A model generated the notes under the pieces. It saw only the letters and a list, made by a program, of their open reading frames with translations. It had not been told where the DNA came from and did no database searches. The position numbers and the translations under genes are program-made. Below are positions 1 to 11,065 of a DNA stretch of 64,000 nucleotides, piece after piece. This DNA is from Madurella fahalii (Eukaryota; Ascomycota; Sordariomycetes; Sordariales), in the NCBI GenBank assembly GCA_029876055.1, contig CM056879.1, positions 2,108,001-2,172,000 of the forward strand. Reading direction: 5' to 3'. How positions within the stretch are numbered: the first letter of the stretch is position 1; each line of letters starts with the position of its first letter.

Positions 1-694
1 ATTCCCAAGGGCAAGTACGACAAAATCACCTGTCTCGAGATGGCGGAACACGTCGGCATCTTCAAAATCACCAACTTCCTTCGACAATGCTCGGATCTGC
101 TCGAAGATGACGGAATCATGCTCCTCCAGGTGGCGGGCATCAGGCAGCATTGGCAGTACGAGGACCTGGTTTGGGGCTTGTTTATGAACAGATATGTTTT
201 CCCTGGCGCCGATGCGTCCACTCCACTCTCCTACTACGTTGGTTTCTGCGAAAAGGCTGGATGGGAGGTCAAGGCGTACGTTTGAGCTGCAGAATCTATC
301 TGGACAATGACGACCTTTACTGACGGGATTCAAGCGTTGACACGATCGGCGTGCATTACTCTGCCACCATCTGGCGCTGGTACCGGAATTGGCTAAACAA
401 CGAGAAGGACGTCACGGCTAAGTATGGGGCGAGATGGTTCAGGGTGAGTAGCTGGGTGGTCAACGGGGTTTACATGAAGTCCGCAGCTGATCAAATCCCA
501 AGATCTGGAAGTACTTCCTCGCATCCGCCACCATCGCTTCTCGTCAAGGCTCGGCCGCCTGCTATCAACTCACTCTGGTCAAGAACCTCAACAGCGTGCA
601 CCGCATCAACGGAGTTCCCACCCAGTACTCCCTTGCAGGCATGTTAGAGGCCAGCAAGAAGGCTGGTCGGGCAGCTTTCCCGGAGAACCGGTGA
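1..694 (+). CDS. Sphingolipid C9-methyltransferase, 3' part (gene cut by window edge)
   Basis: C-terminal 191 residues of a SAM-dependent methyltransferase of the cyclopropane-fatty-acid-synthase fold. In fungi this enzyme methylates C9 of the glucosylceramide sphingoid base at the ER membrane. Three exons: 1-275, 335-443 and 503-694; both introns have GT/AG ends and keep frame. Recognisable stretches are EMAEHVGI near the start, VDTIGVHYSATIWRWYRNW across the first junction, and ASRQGSAACYQLTLVKN near the end; these are diagnostic of fungal C9-methyltransferases rather than bacterial CFA synthases. The stop TGA is at 692-694. The N-terminal membrane segments and SAM-binding loop lie upstream of the window. 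Family assignment is firm. Confidence 0.9.
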
Positions 695-1316
695 GACGGG
701 GTATTGGATGTCTCTTTAAGAGGCAAGCGCACGTGCTTCGTCGCACAGGGGTATTTTTGACTTGGTGTATGATACAGAAAAGGCAGCAGACGCGGTAAAA
801 GAGTGGTGTAGTAGTAGGCGATGATTACAGGTCTTGATAGAGGGGTGGAGCATAGGCAAGGCCATGGCTCTAGCCGAAGGCACAACCTGACAGGCACCAA
901 CAACGCAATGCTCCCAACATGAGAGGGACTGAATCTCATCTTGGGCTCCGTCTTCTAGGATTGTTTACTTTTCCATACGAGAGCGATAGTGACTTCGCAA
1001 ATGCGGTGTTAGACAATAAGCCCGGCCGCTAAGCTCCTTTTGCGTATACCCCGCACATCTGCATGGCTCATCTACCGGGGGTGAGCGCCAGGGGGCGAGT
1101 ACTGCACAGAATGGGAGGTCAATACCCCCACGATCGAGGCGCTAGTGGATGGCGGATCGTTGAGGGGTAACCAACCACAAGCCAACCCTCGTATTCCGTT
1201 GTGGAATTTTTAAAAGGCCGCTTGCCTTCAGCTCCTCAAGTCGTTATCTTCATATCCCGTTTTATTATTACCATCTTCGCCATTGTCCTCACCGTCCAAA
1301 GACGACCGGCGATTAA
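695..1316. other. Intergenic region between C9-methyltransferase and LaeA-like gene
   Basis: I see no coding exon here. It holds the 3' flank of the upstream gene and presumably the promoter of the LaeA-like gene (CT-rich tract just before 1317). Open frames on the minus strand have no recognisable protein. Confidence 0.5.
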
Positions 1317-2940
1317 ATGGCTGACCCAAAACAAGCCCAAGCCCCAGCCCAAGCCCCAGCCCAGGATCTGATCGAATTTGTAAGTCCCGAAGTCCGCGTG
1401 CGGTACGGCGTGGTCGGTCACGGGAAGCCCTAAATCACTGTCGCATACTGGCACCGGCACGCCGCACACACGGATACCACCACATAATGCTCTATGATGG
1501 TGTCTAGTGCACTCCACTAACCGTCTCTTCATTCGCAGGACCCGGCGCTTGAGGGTGAGGGGGATTATGATTCTGATGTTGACGATGATAGGTAGGCCCC
1601 ACGCTAATTAAGGTATCGTGTCATCATCTCGTTGCTGACACATACCATTCAAGCATCCGGGACTCCGCCACGTCCATTACATCGAGCCTTTTCGCATATC
1701 GTGAGCTTCACGGAAGGACATACCAAGCTTCCCGGACCACCGAGTACTGGTATGGTTGTCTGAGAATTTAAGATGGTCTGAATCAGGTTAATGATAAGTA
1801 ACCTCCACAGGGCGCCAAATGACGATAAACACATCGGGGCTTTCGACGTCGCGTAGGTCTCACTCTAAAGCACCTTTCACGCTGTATCATTTGCACGAAG
1901 CTTCTAACGGTAACACACTCCTCTTGGCAGGCACCAATGGCTCACCATGATGCTGGGCGACCAGCTATATGCGGCTCCGATTGGCGACGACCCCCGGCGG
2001 ATCCTCGACGTCGGAACCGGCACGGGCATTTGGGCTATGTTAGTCCCTCTTCTAGCAATCATCTCAATCCCTACCCCGAGATGCCACCTTGCCTGACAGC
2101 GTCGCAGTGACATGGCGGACAAATTCCCCGCTGCTGAGGTCATCGGAACCGACATCTCGCCGACCCAGCCCGGCTGGGTTCCTCCTAACCTGAGCTTCCA
2201 GATCGAAGACGCCCAGCTAGACTGGACCTTTGAGCCGGAGTCCTTTGACTTTATCCACGTGCGCTACATGCACGCCGCCGTCGCCGACTGGCCTCGGTTC
2301 TACGAGCAGATGTACAAATCCCTCAAGCCGGGCGGCTGGTTCCAGCATATTGAGCCCAACATCGAGCTGCGCTGTGACAACCCGGCAGTCAAATTCGACG
2401 AGAACCAGTATGTCGTGTGCAAGAATGCCGGTCCCCAACGACGAACACTAGGGAGCACTGCTAAAAACCGGCCCTAGCGTCTACCGCCAATGGGCGAAGC
2501 TCTTTTACGACGCGGGCGAGAAGATCGGGCGCACGTTTCGCTTCGACGGCGAGAACATGGTCAAGTACGCCACCGACGCCGGCTTCACGGAGATAATGCA
2601 CCGCAAGTTCAAGGTGCCGCACGGCCCCTGGCCGAGGGATCCACGCCTCAAGGAGATGGGCACCTATATCGGCCTCTACATGAACATGAGTCTGGACGGC
2701 TTCGCGCTGTATCCGATCGGCCAGGTATTGGGCTGGTCGCTGGATGAGGTCCAGGCTCTCGTAGCGCAGATGAGAGCGGCGATCAAGAACCCCAACAATA
2801 GGACGAACTCGGATATGTAAGTGTGTGTTTTGCTACCTGTAGCGTGAGAGTCGAGGAGTGCCTTGGCTGACGGGACGATCTGTAGGCATATGGTATATGG
2901 ACAGAAGCCTGATGGGCCTGTGAAGTCTACCGCTCCTTAA
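1317..2940 (+). CDS. LaeA-like SAM-dependent methyltransferase
   Basis: Predicted 351-residue methyltransferase of the fungal LaeA/UMTA group, proteins linked to regulation of secondary metabolism and development. I assign eight exons: 1317-1379, 1539-1591, 1654-1749, 1811-1852, 1931-2038, 2108-2407, 2478-2816 and 2886-2940; all phases agree. The N-terminus is low-complexity (repeated QAPA) and acidic. SAM motif I reads ILDVGTGTGIWAI across an intron, followed by GTDISPTQPGWVPPN, the acidic motif IEDAQLDW and the LKPGGWFQH post-motif. The intron at 2408-2477 has a CTAAAAAC branch-like site and its removal gives the expected DENH-VYRQW junction. No histone substrate can be inferred from sequence. 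LaeA itself and many paralogues share this layout, so which paralogue it is remains open. Confidence 0.88.
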
Positions 2941-2942
2941 AA

Positions 2943-3205
2943 GTGAGTTGGGGAAAACTGCCCCCCCAGAGAACAGAGTCCCTCTGATCAGAGAGCCATA
3001 CTTACTGGAATGGCGCCCCGGGGGCTGGAACTTGCCGCGGGCCCATTTTTCTTTTGCACCATAAGTAGGGCCGTCCTGACCATTGCTCCTTAGACAGGAC
3101 AATCAATTCAGCACTCTTTTCCACACCTGTTGTAGGCTCAGTTGACGAGCTTTCTTTGCGTGCAAAGCGATCTCCCTCTGACCAGAGGTAGCTCTATCTG
3201 CATAT
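2943..3205 (+). repeat. Dispersed repeat family, copy 1
   Basis: About 260 bases beginning GAGTTGGGGAAAACTGCC and ending near CCAGAGGTAGCTCTATCTGC. It matches the reverse complement of 5946-6204 over almost its whole length, with scattered mostly transition differences and an extra CTCTGATCAGAG-containing block near 2980. It starts immediately after the stop of the LaeA-like gene, so it probably contributes to that gene's 3' UTR. No coding capacity is evident; it could be a non-autonomous transposon or the end of a larger one. Confidence 0.75.
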
Positions 3206-3293
3206 ACTGAATGCCATTGTCATGAATCTGGCAGCAGGCGTCAAAGTCCCTAGCAACCTCCGGCGACATGTCCACGCACCACTATTCATAAAA

Positions 3294-3554
3294 TTAGCTT
3301 AGTACGTCTCGGCGTACTACTACCTGGAGGTTGCTGGATAAGGCAAGTATCATGATAAGAGTACGTACGTTCTTGTCGTCCAGGGTACCTCCAGCGAATG
3401 CACAACATCCTACGGAGTCGGGACAGATGCAGTCGTACTTGCACTCGGCCTGTCTCGCATTGAGCGGGGCAGGCGACGAACCGGGAGCGGCGAACGAGCC
3501 GGTGGCGAGGGCAACGAGAACGGCCGTGGTTGAGGTCGCTGTTTGCTTGTTTAT
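3294..3554 (-). pseudogene. Tiny cysteine-rich secreted protein gene with start codon read as ATA
   Basis: On the minus strand, exon 3369-3554 encodes a signal-peptide-like start (NKQTATSTTAVLVALATG, then FAAP). After it comes a short mature peptide with the pattern ECKYDCICPDSVGCC. A 45-base intron (3324-3368, GTACGT...CCAG) keeps frame into a last exon ending at 3294. Total about 71 residues. The codon where the signal peptide should begin is ATA at 3552-3554 and no in-frame ATG lies upstream. A TATAAAG box sits about 90 bases upstream (3639-3647, minus strand). I infer loss of ATG by G-to-A, which is a CpA-to-TpA change on the other strand. It may be a small secreted effector-like or antimicrobial-like protein; function unknown. 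Confidence 0.5.
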
Positions 3555-3639
3555 CTTGGCTGTCTGGGACAGAGCTGTGAAGGCTTGATGGTTTGTAAGG
3601 AGCAGAGTTGGGAGCAGAGAGGCAGGTTACGGAAAACAC

Positions 3640-3647
3640 TTTATAAG
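3640..3647 (-). promoter_or_regulatory. TATA box of the small cysteine-rich secreted gene
   Basis: TATAAAG in minus-strand orientation about 90 bases upstream of the inferred original start. The position is typical for a fungal RNA polymerase II core promoter, and it supports the reading as a formerly functional gene. Confidence 0.4.
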
Positions 3648-3649
3648 CA

Positions 3650-5945
3650 GCACTTGGCGACGAGGCTGCCGACAAGCCGCCGGCCCCCACCGGAAACACG
3701 GGAGCGGAACTACGGCGTATGCTTATTGGAGGGTCACGAGAAACCTCCTGGCAGTAGAGCATAATACTGCTGGTGACGCAGTTGGTAATGCGTCAGAGGT
3801 AAATGCATTCCTACCGCCCCAATCTCTGCCGCAAAGCGTACTACGTCGTAGGTAGGCAGGCATGGTGTTTAAACCGCCATAACACCGCGTAAGATTTGAC
3901 TTCGCGCTCCTCTGGTTTTTTTAATCCTTCTGCTGGCTACGGACGGCCTACTTGTCCCCAGATGGATGAGGCCAAGGGTTTCCCACAGCGGAATTATTGA
4001 ACCTGCACAACAGAAATCGGCCCGGCAGGCAGTCGACGGAACTAATGGCAAAAGACAGCTGTTGCTTAATCCAATGAAGGTAAGGTATTTTATCATTCTT
4101 CATACACCGCTTTACCCTAACTTAGGATGTGCCGGTCCTTCTACCGCTATATACATAAGAAAACCGTACCGTATCGGCCGGGCAGAGAAACTGCATCAAC
4201 AGGTAATAGGAAACAAATAGTGGTGTTTTTACAACCCCAGAAGGCTAGCATCAAGCGTGTAATGCATGGTACATTATGTATCCCGCCACGTCACCCCCAG
4301 TAATTAGTAGTACGTGGGCTGAGCACCTGGGGCTAGCTCAACCCTGTCAATAAGGTATGATGGGGAATTGTGAGCGATATTTCCTCAACCAACTGTGCAT
4401 CAACTGTGATTCCCCGACACCACCAAGATCAAATCACCGTTCGCCCAAGCGGCCGCCGAGCCGCCTGCCACACACGGTTCTCCCGCTGCACAGCCGGCCA
4501 CGCAGTTATCGGCAACCCAGTATAGCGGGTAGGCACAGTCGTGGCAGCGGCTCGTCGCCCGGCCTGCGCGTGGATGACTGCCTCCCACCTGCCCTCGGAG
4601 ATCCGAACGAATTCGACCGGGATATTCTCGCCCACGCACTGCTGTGCGTTCAGCGCGTAAAGGTAGGCCGCCCAAGCTCTGGTTGCGTTGACAGGTGCTA
4701 AATCTTGGCCGTCCTTCTCGCAAATTTCGAGCAGTTGATCCAGAACGAATCGCACGTCAATATACTTCGTCGCGAGCACTGCGTATCAAAATAACGCCAG
4801 CGAGTGGGCAAGATCGAACTTTGCTGCCGACTTATGGTCTAGTACCTACTACGGATAGGCTATAAGACACATTATTAGCAAAGAGCGTGAATCCTGCACG
4901 TATAGAACAACTAATTACCTACATGCTGGGGGGGGGGGGGTCTTGGTTATGATGTTGCTATGCCCTGATCGTAACTAGTCCGTGGCACACAGCCTCATTC
5001 CTCCGGCTAGGCGGCTAGCTTGGCCTGGGGAGGGGGCAACCGTACCGCGAAAGGCCGGATGGAAACCTGGACTAGATACTCCAGGCTTCTCCGCTCCACA
5101 GATCCCGTCAGTCGCAAACGCCAAGGCCTTTTGCTCCTGGTTCAAATCCATCACCTCGGGACTCTGGAAGTAATCCATCGGCTCCACTGATTCCTGCTTG
5201 TTCTGGCTTTTGTTAGGCATGTGGTGTCATGTGACGTCCACGCACGATCCGAAGAACTGACCGATGTGATAATTGGATGACATCTCGAGTCTGAGAACAT
5301 TAGAACACTAAGAGGACCCCTCACGGGATCTCTGTGACAGGAAACTGATTTTTAGGAATCAAGAATCAGCCTCCTGTCACAATAGAGACTGTTCCTCACA
5401 CCTAACCCGATCATCAATCGTTGTTGAACTGTGTGTCCGTGTTCCTCGACGTTTTTTTGGAATAGCCCCTGGTGGGCTCCAGGCACCAAGCTAGCATATT
5501 TCGGCATACAGGACGTTGAGATTGTCATGAGGTCAACGTGGATATCACGGGTCTTCTGGTAGACCAGATAATCCTTGGTCGCCGACCCTGATTCAGTGTG
5601 CAAGTCTTGTGTCTTCCCTTTAAAGATGTGGAGACCGTAGTTAAGAGTATACCGCTACATTTCGGCGTCGACATCTACATTTGTGCAGCTAGCCCGTTGC
5701 TCGCATCGTGTGTATTACTCTAAATTCAATTACTCCGCAGAAGTCTAGGTCTAGGGATGCTCTGTAGATTTATAGTTAAAATAGGCAGGTCTAGATCCTT
5801 AGGAGTGAAATAATGCAGAAACACACATCTACACCCACATACCCATCAAAACAAGGGGGAGGGTAAGACGTCTAAAACCAGACAGACAAGATAGACAAGA
5901 CAGGCCAGGCGGCACCACCACAAATTGGGTCCCTGCAGCCTAAAC
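3650..5945. other. Long intergenic stretch, no supported gene
   Basis: No gene recognised. It includes a 13-G homopolymer at 4928-4940. Two minus-strand open frames (4429-4779 and 4978-5220) have protein-like composition but match nothing I know and lack splice context. Either could be an exon fragment of an eroded gene. Base composition drops toward AT in parts, as in decayed repeat DNA. Confidence 0.4.
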
Positions 5946-6204
5946 AAGGTCAAAACAACATTTGCAGGTAAAGCTCCTTCTGATCAGAGAGATCTCACTT
6001 TGCATGCAGAGAAAACTTGTCAATTAAGCCTGCAACAGGTGTGGAAAAGAGCGCTGAATTGATTGTCCTCCCTAAGGAGCAATGGCCAGGACGGCCGTAC
6101 GTATGGTGCAAAAGAAAAATGGGCCCGCGGCAAGTTCCAGCCCCCGGGGTGCCATCCTAGCAACTGTGTCCCTCTGGGGGCAGTTTTCCCCAACTCGGTC
6201 GCCT
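5946..6204 (-). repeat. Dispersed repeat family, copy 2 (inverted relative to copy 1)
   Basis: The reverse complement matches 2943-3205. Shared blocks include GAGTTGGGGAAAACTGCC, GGGGGCTGGAACTTGCCGCG and CTTTTCCACACCTGTTG. It lacks the internal CTCTGATCAGAG block present in copy 1, but has TCTGATCAGA at the other end. It extends beyond copy 1 into a part ending near TGTTGTTTTGACC that is shared with copy 3 at 24.85 kb. The two copies lie 3 kb apart in opposite orientation. Confidence 0.75.
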
Positions 6205-6835
6205 GGAAGGATCGCCAACCCTGCTTTGGAGTTTAGACTATGACATTTTCGGTTAGCAGGCGTAGAAGTAAAATAGACTTCAATCGATGTAAACAATTCA
6301 ATAGCATATTAGTTTTAGTGCGGTCCTGATGCTTTATGCTACCGAAAGCGATAATTATATCCACTGTAACGGCGGGGATCCTTGACAGGTTCTACATTTG
6401 GACGACCGTGAGACAGAAATTGCAAACCTAGCTAGTGCCTGGTTGTGGATAGCATGTGCGAAGAACTTGAAAGGACCCCGCTGTGGTCACGACGGTATAT
6501 TCGGGGGGTTCTTTGGCGAAAAGTGGCCGCGGAACTCCTTGGGTATACTACAATTCGGAGGTGGTGAAACTGGACATAATTAGGTACTACTACTCATGTA
6601 GAAGAGGCGGTGGGTCATTGCTGGCATCAATCTCCGTGGAAAGTAGTAGGCCAGTGGTAGAGGAATAAGGTTATTGCGGATGTAGGACATGGTAATATGT
6701 GGCAATTGTATTTAGCCAGCTCAGGCTCCGGCCTCCCCACCATCCGCTGGTGACCTCATGACGAAAACTCTTTGAGATGCCCAACAACTTGTTCTGGAAA
6801 CCGAACCTAGACTAACCAACGGCACAACCCCTTGC

Positions 6836-8003
6836 ATGTCCGGCTCTCTCATTAAAACCATGCTGTCGAAACTCCGCTGGGGCACCACACTAGCTCTTGT
6901 TGCCATTCTGCCAGGATCCGTCGCGGCGGCTTCGAAAATATCCTTCGAATACAGCACCGAGCCCGGGTATTTCACCCAGGAAGATCCTTCCATCAATGGC
7001 AATCCCCCAGACTATGTAATTGCCTGATCATCTAGACACTGCCATCAAGCTGGATACTAACGACCACAGACTAAAATCGAGTACGGCCTCATCGACCGAC
7101 CCTACGCAACCGACTCAACCTTTGATCCAACTGGACAGAAGCCCAAATGGGAGCGCTTCGCAAACTTCGTAACATCCCTCAACCATCGCGCCGGCACAGG
7201 CGCCGTTTACAAACTCCTCTACCTAGCCCGACACGGCGAAGCGTACCATAATGTCGCCCAGTCCTACTACGGCGCTAGGTGCTGGGACTGCTACTGGTCT
7301 CAACAAGACGGCAACGGCTCGGCCACATGGAGAGATGCCGAGATGACTCCCAACGGGATTCGCCAAGTGCTCGCGTCGAACGCGTTCTGGAGAGATACGG
7401 CCCCGGCACTGAAGATTCCCTTTCCCGAGTCGTTCTATGTTAGTCCCATGGCAAGGACCTTAGCCACGGCAAACCTGACCTTTGCCTCGCTGCCTCTCTG
7501 GAGTGAATCTCGGCCTTTCGCGCCGACCGTCAAAGAGGTGAGTGGTTGATGCCCGATGAGATGCCCCCGGGGACTGATTGATGGATGCACAGCGTCTCCG
7601 GGAGGCAATCAACGCCTGCACCTGCGCGTGGCGCCACCCCAAGTCGTGGATCTCGGAGCGCTTTCCAACCTACGTTTTTGAGCCTGGGTTTGCCGAGGAT
7701 GACGAGGTCTTCAGCGGGAAGTCAGTCGAGTCCCCTTCGGCACAAACTGCCCGCATTAGATTGTTCCTGGACGAGCTCTTTTCGACGGATAACAACACCT
7801 TCATATCCGTCACAACGCATGGCGTCAACATCAACCCTTTGCTCGGCATCATTGGCCATCCCAATCCCAAGTTCAGCGTTCCTACGGGTCAGGCTATTCC
7901 GGTGTTGGTGAAAGCGGAGAGGGTGCCGGACGCTGGATCAGAACCGCTTGTTGACCCCCCGACCCCCGCTGAGAGCTGTGATCCCTGTGGCCCTGGCATG
8001 TAA
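6836..8003 (+). CDS. Secreted histidine phosphatase (phosphoglycerate-mutase-like)
   Basis: 352-residue member of the histidine phosphatase superfamily, branch 1. Exons 6836-7015, 7070-7537 and 7593-8003 are in phase. The N-terminus has a hydrophobic signal segment (LRWGTTLALVAILPGSVAAA), so export is likely. The phospho-acceptor motif is LARHGEAYHN, the second-half motif is YVSPMARTLATANLTF, and the second catalytic histidine lies in FISVTTHGVNINPLLG. The C-terminus has a proline/cysteine-rich tail (DPPTPAESCDPCGP). Catalytic residues are all present. The substrate (phosphosugar, phytate-like or other phosphoester) cannot be told. An internal ATG eight codons downstream is an alternative start with a similar signal peptide. 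Confidence 0.88.
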
Positions 8004-8899
8004 AGACTAGGAAAGGGAGGGTGCTTCTTGCACTCGCTGTTGTATTTGGGCGACGGTATCAAGGAGAAGTGTAGAGTCAGGCCGAATCATAGCTTCACGT
8101 TTAGAACTTAGTAGTCCCTGCAAGTCTAAACCACATTGGACGCATCTCAAAACGCTACAAGGAGCAGTCCCCCTATTGTGTTTCGTATGAGGTCCGCTAT
8201 CCACCAACTCGATGTCAGTATGTGACCAACCAGCGCTATCATCGCCCCGACGGTCTGTGCGGGGTTGCTGGCATCGCTGTCAAGCCCAGCTCTCTCTATG
8301 CGTTATTTGGCATGACCGGAATGCCTCTACGTTCCTCATTCTGGCCGCGCCAATCTGTCCTCTCTTAAACGCGTAGAGGATAACACCCCCCAACCACAAC
8401 CTGCAAGAATCATTAAAGTGGATGAGGCACGGGATCGGCAGCTGCAGGGGTAATGGGATGCTCCACGGGCGGGTCGAGCGGTTTGGCCTCGTCAACGGAC
8501 CAGGGTGACATCAACGCGAGACTATAGAAGACCGCCGCGTCGCGGGAACGAAAAGACGGTGTGGCGGGTGGGGGCGCGCAAGTGCACCGCTATCCTCAAG
8601 GACAAAGCCTATTTCCCTTCTTGCTCATGTCCAGTGACGATCCGGTGCCGAGTGCGTATCGCTTTAGCTCCGCGGCCAACATCACGAGAGTAGGAGCGGG
8701 CACGGGGAGCATCAATGGATCCGTGCCATAAACGCTCTCTCGCCAAAGCGGGAGATGAGCGCGGCGCATCGCCCGGTGTCTATCCTACGCCTTCTCGGCT
8801 ACTCCGTATTCGGCGGGGTACGTGAGACGCTTGCCGAGTACCTAAGAAGGCATCGATGTCGTTTTGAGCCTTTGATGTCGGGCGGGATCATGCGGGCTA
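8004..8899. other. Non-coding stretch, possibly the outer part of an eroded PKS
   Basis: No intact gene. The stretch just beyond, at 8900-8960, gives a weak methyltransferase-like string (CLVIASSV) that would fit the methylation domain of a reducing PKS. The match is too short to claim. The rest has no recognisable reading. Confidence 0.3.
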
Positions 8900-11065
8900 G
8901 GGGCTTGACGCAGGAACTGATTGCTTGGTGATTGCCTCGAGTGTGTGTTCTTCCGCTAATGCCTGGGCCCAAGGTGGTTAATGCTGGCATTGTTGGACCG
9001 TCTCTAGGTGAATTCATGTGTCAGCAACGTCGAATTCGCGGGACGCAATACCAGAGAGATACTCGAACTATGCGGCTTCCAATTGCCCACCCGTCGAGCC
9101 GAGTGAATCTGGTTGTGGGCATTTATCAGGCGGAAAGCTGGCGCGGCTCTTTGATTGCGAGTCCCGTGTGATCCAGCCCTTTCCGGACGACCTCTCGTTT
9201 GGGGATGTGGCGGCCATACCAATTGTATACGCGGTCTGCTATCGTGCTCTGTTGGTCGTTGCACGTCTCAAGCGAAGCAAGGAAACCCTGATCTACTGCG
9301 GAGTGGCGCTGTGTCGGACAAGTCGTTATCCGGCTAACGCAGTACGCCGGGGCTAAGGTCTTCACCATGTTGAGTACCTCCAAGAACAGAGTGTTCCTTC
9401 TTGAGACGTTTGGTCTGTCGGACAACCACATCCAGTCGAGTCGGGAACCAACCGATTTCTCGCTCGGCATCCATGCGCGCCATGGACGACCCCGGCGTGG
9501 ACGTTGTGCGGAAAGCCATGAAGTGGGAGGATCTGCGTTGCTTCGATGGAGTGCCTTAGCTTCGTGTATCCGGTTCGTAGAGCTCGAAGAGGAAGACGTA
9601 AACGGCGTCTGCCGATTGCCCAGTTCTTCAGGACGGTCAGCTTTGCGGCCGTCAAGCGTGCGGCGTACCACGCTCGATAACCCACCGCTCACGGATCGCA
9701 TCATCGGCAATGTCAGGGGGCTGGGGTAATGGCAGGGTAGTCGCCGCGCCGGCCCGTTCACTCCGAATGACTGGTTTTTCCAACATCCAGGTAGCCTTTC
9801 CGAGAGGTACGGACCGGGAAGCATATGGGCAAAGTCGTTGCGGTGTCGAAGCTTGGCGCGGCCGTGCTCGCGGGTTGATGTGAAAAGGAACCTGGGAACT
9901 TACTCGCTAATCAGACCGATGCAAACTGGAACTGTACTGAATAAATATATTGAACTGGAAAATGGGCCCTGGGGTCACCTACGTGCTCGCAGGCAAACGG
10001 AAAGGCATATGCCTAGGCATGACCCGCTGGGTGCCCGAAAGGGGCAGAATGTATCGTGTTTGTTGTCCGCTCCGGCGTCACATCCGAGACGTCTATAGTG
10101 CTGGTATCAGAGCTAGATGCGGTAGGTTGCTACGTAGCCGGCCGCCGCTGCGATGTTGGAGAGAGTGTGCAACTCTTTTTCGGCAATGTCAGAATCCGCG
10201 AAGACACGCCGCCGGTCAAAGTTTGCATCTAGGGGGCAATAATTCTGACGGAATCCGTCTTCGCCCAGACGACGGACGAGGACTATTTGGCAGCCTTCAT
10301 ACCTAAAATACAGGGTGTCTGGAACTCGCGCAAGCTGCTCCCTAAAGGATTGGACTTCGTCATGCATTCCCTTGTTCTGGGCACTGTGGGCTTTTCGGGA
10401 CGGACACACACTACTTGCGCGGGTAACACTTATCAAGACGCTCTCGCTAGGCACCATGTCTTCCGCGGAGGGAAAGGCAACAGCGCTCGGCCTCGGCATG
10501 ATCCTCTCGGTCGGTTTCTCTGCGGAAAACCGAGCTGGCTGAGAAACTCCTCTTTGACGGAGTACATTTCGATCCGCGAGACTGAACCGCTTTGTCGTAC
10601 TCGAGTACCTACGCGGCCCAACTCGGACTGCCGTTGTCTTAGTCGCTCCAACTGCAGGTTGTGATGGCCATGATCGCCGCCGAGACGCCTGCCGCGCTCA
10701 GGCAAAAGAGTATCAATGAGCACCCTTCGAGGCGTCGACGCCGTTGTTCCGGGGCTCTACGCATGAGGCACCCATGAAAACCAAGAGATACAACGGCAGG
10801 AAAGACTTTCGGAGTTTCGGGCAACTGTTAGGGGGGCGCGGAGTGACTCGCTGAGCGGGGGGCAATTGTCGCAGAGTCCCCGTGCCCGCAACCGGTGAGG
10901 GTGTTGGGCGTTGTCGATGCCCAAAGGGGATATTTGCCTTTAGTAAGCCGATGCATGATTACGAAGTCGATTCTTTCTGGCGGCCGTGGAGATGAAGGGC
11001 GGCTTAGCGTGCCTGTGCTGATGGGGATGATGAGCATCGACATGACATGTTGGTGCCGGTGATAG
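8900..11065 (+). pseudogene. Relic of a highly reducing polyketide synthase (ER-KR-ACP part)
   Basis: Fragments in shifting frames follow the C-terminal order of a fungal highly reducing PKS. Enoylreductase: PFPDDLSFGDVAAIPIVY near 9180-9235, then FGLSDNHIQSSREP at about 9405-9450 and TGKHMGKVVAV at about 9815-9850. Ketoreductase: VTYVLAG at about 9973, MTRWVPERGR at about 10020, then a VFAQTTDEDYLAAFIPKIQG block at about 10260-10315 and AGNTYQDALA at about 10421-10450. Carrier protein: KPMHDYEVDSF near 10948-10980, the serine attachment region. Many stops and frame changes interrupt it. KS, AT and DH domains are not detectable in this window. It is an old, non-functional copy. Confidence 0.75.

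Noticed and set aside
4429..4779. Minus-strand open frame of 116 codons
   Set aside because: Protein-like composition but no recognisable motif, start context or splice partners; kept only as a note in the intergenic entry.
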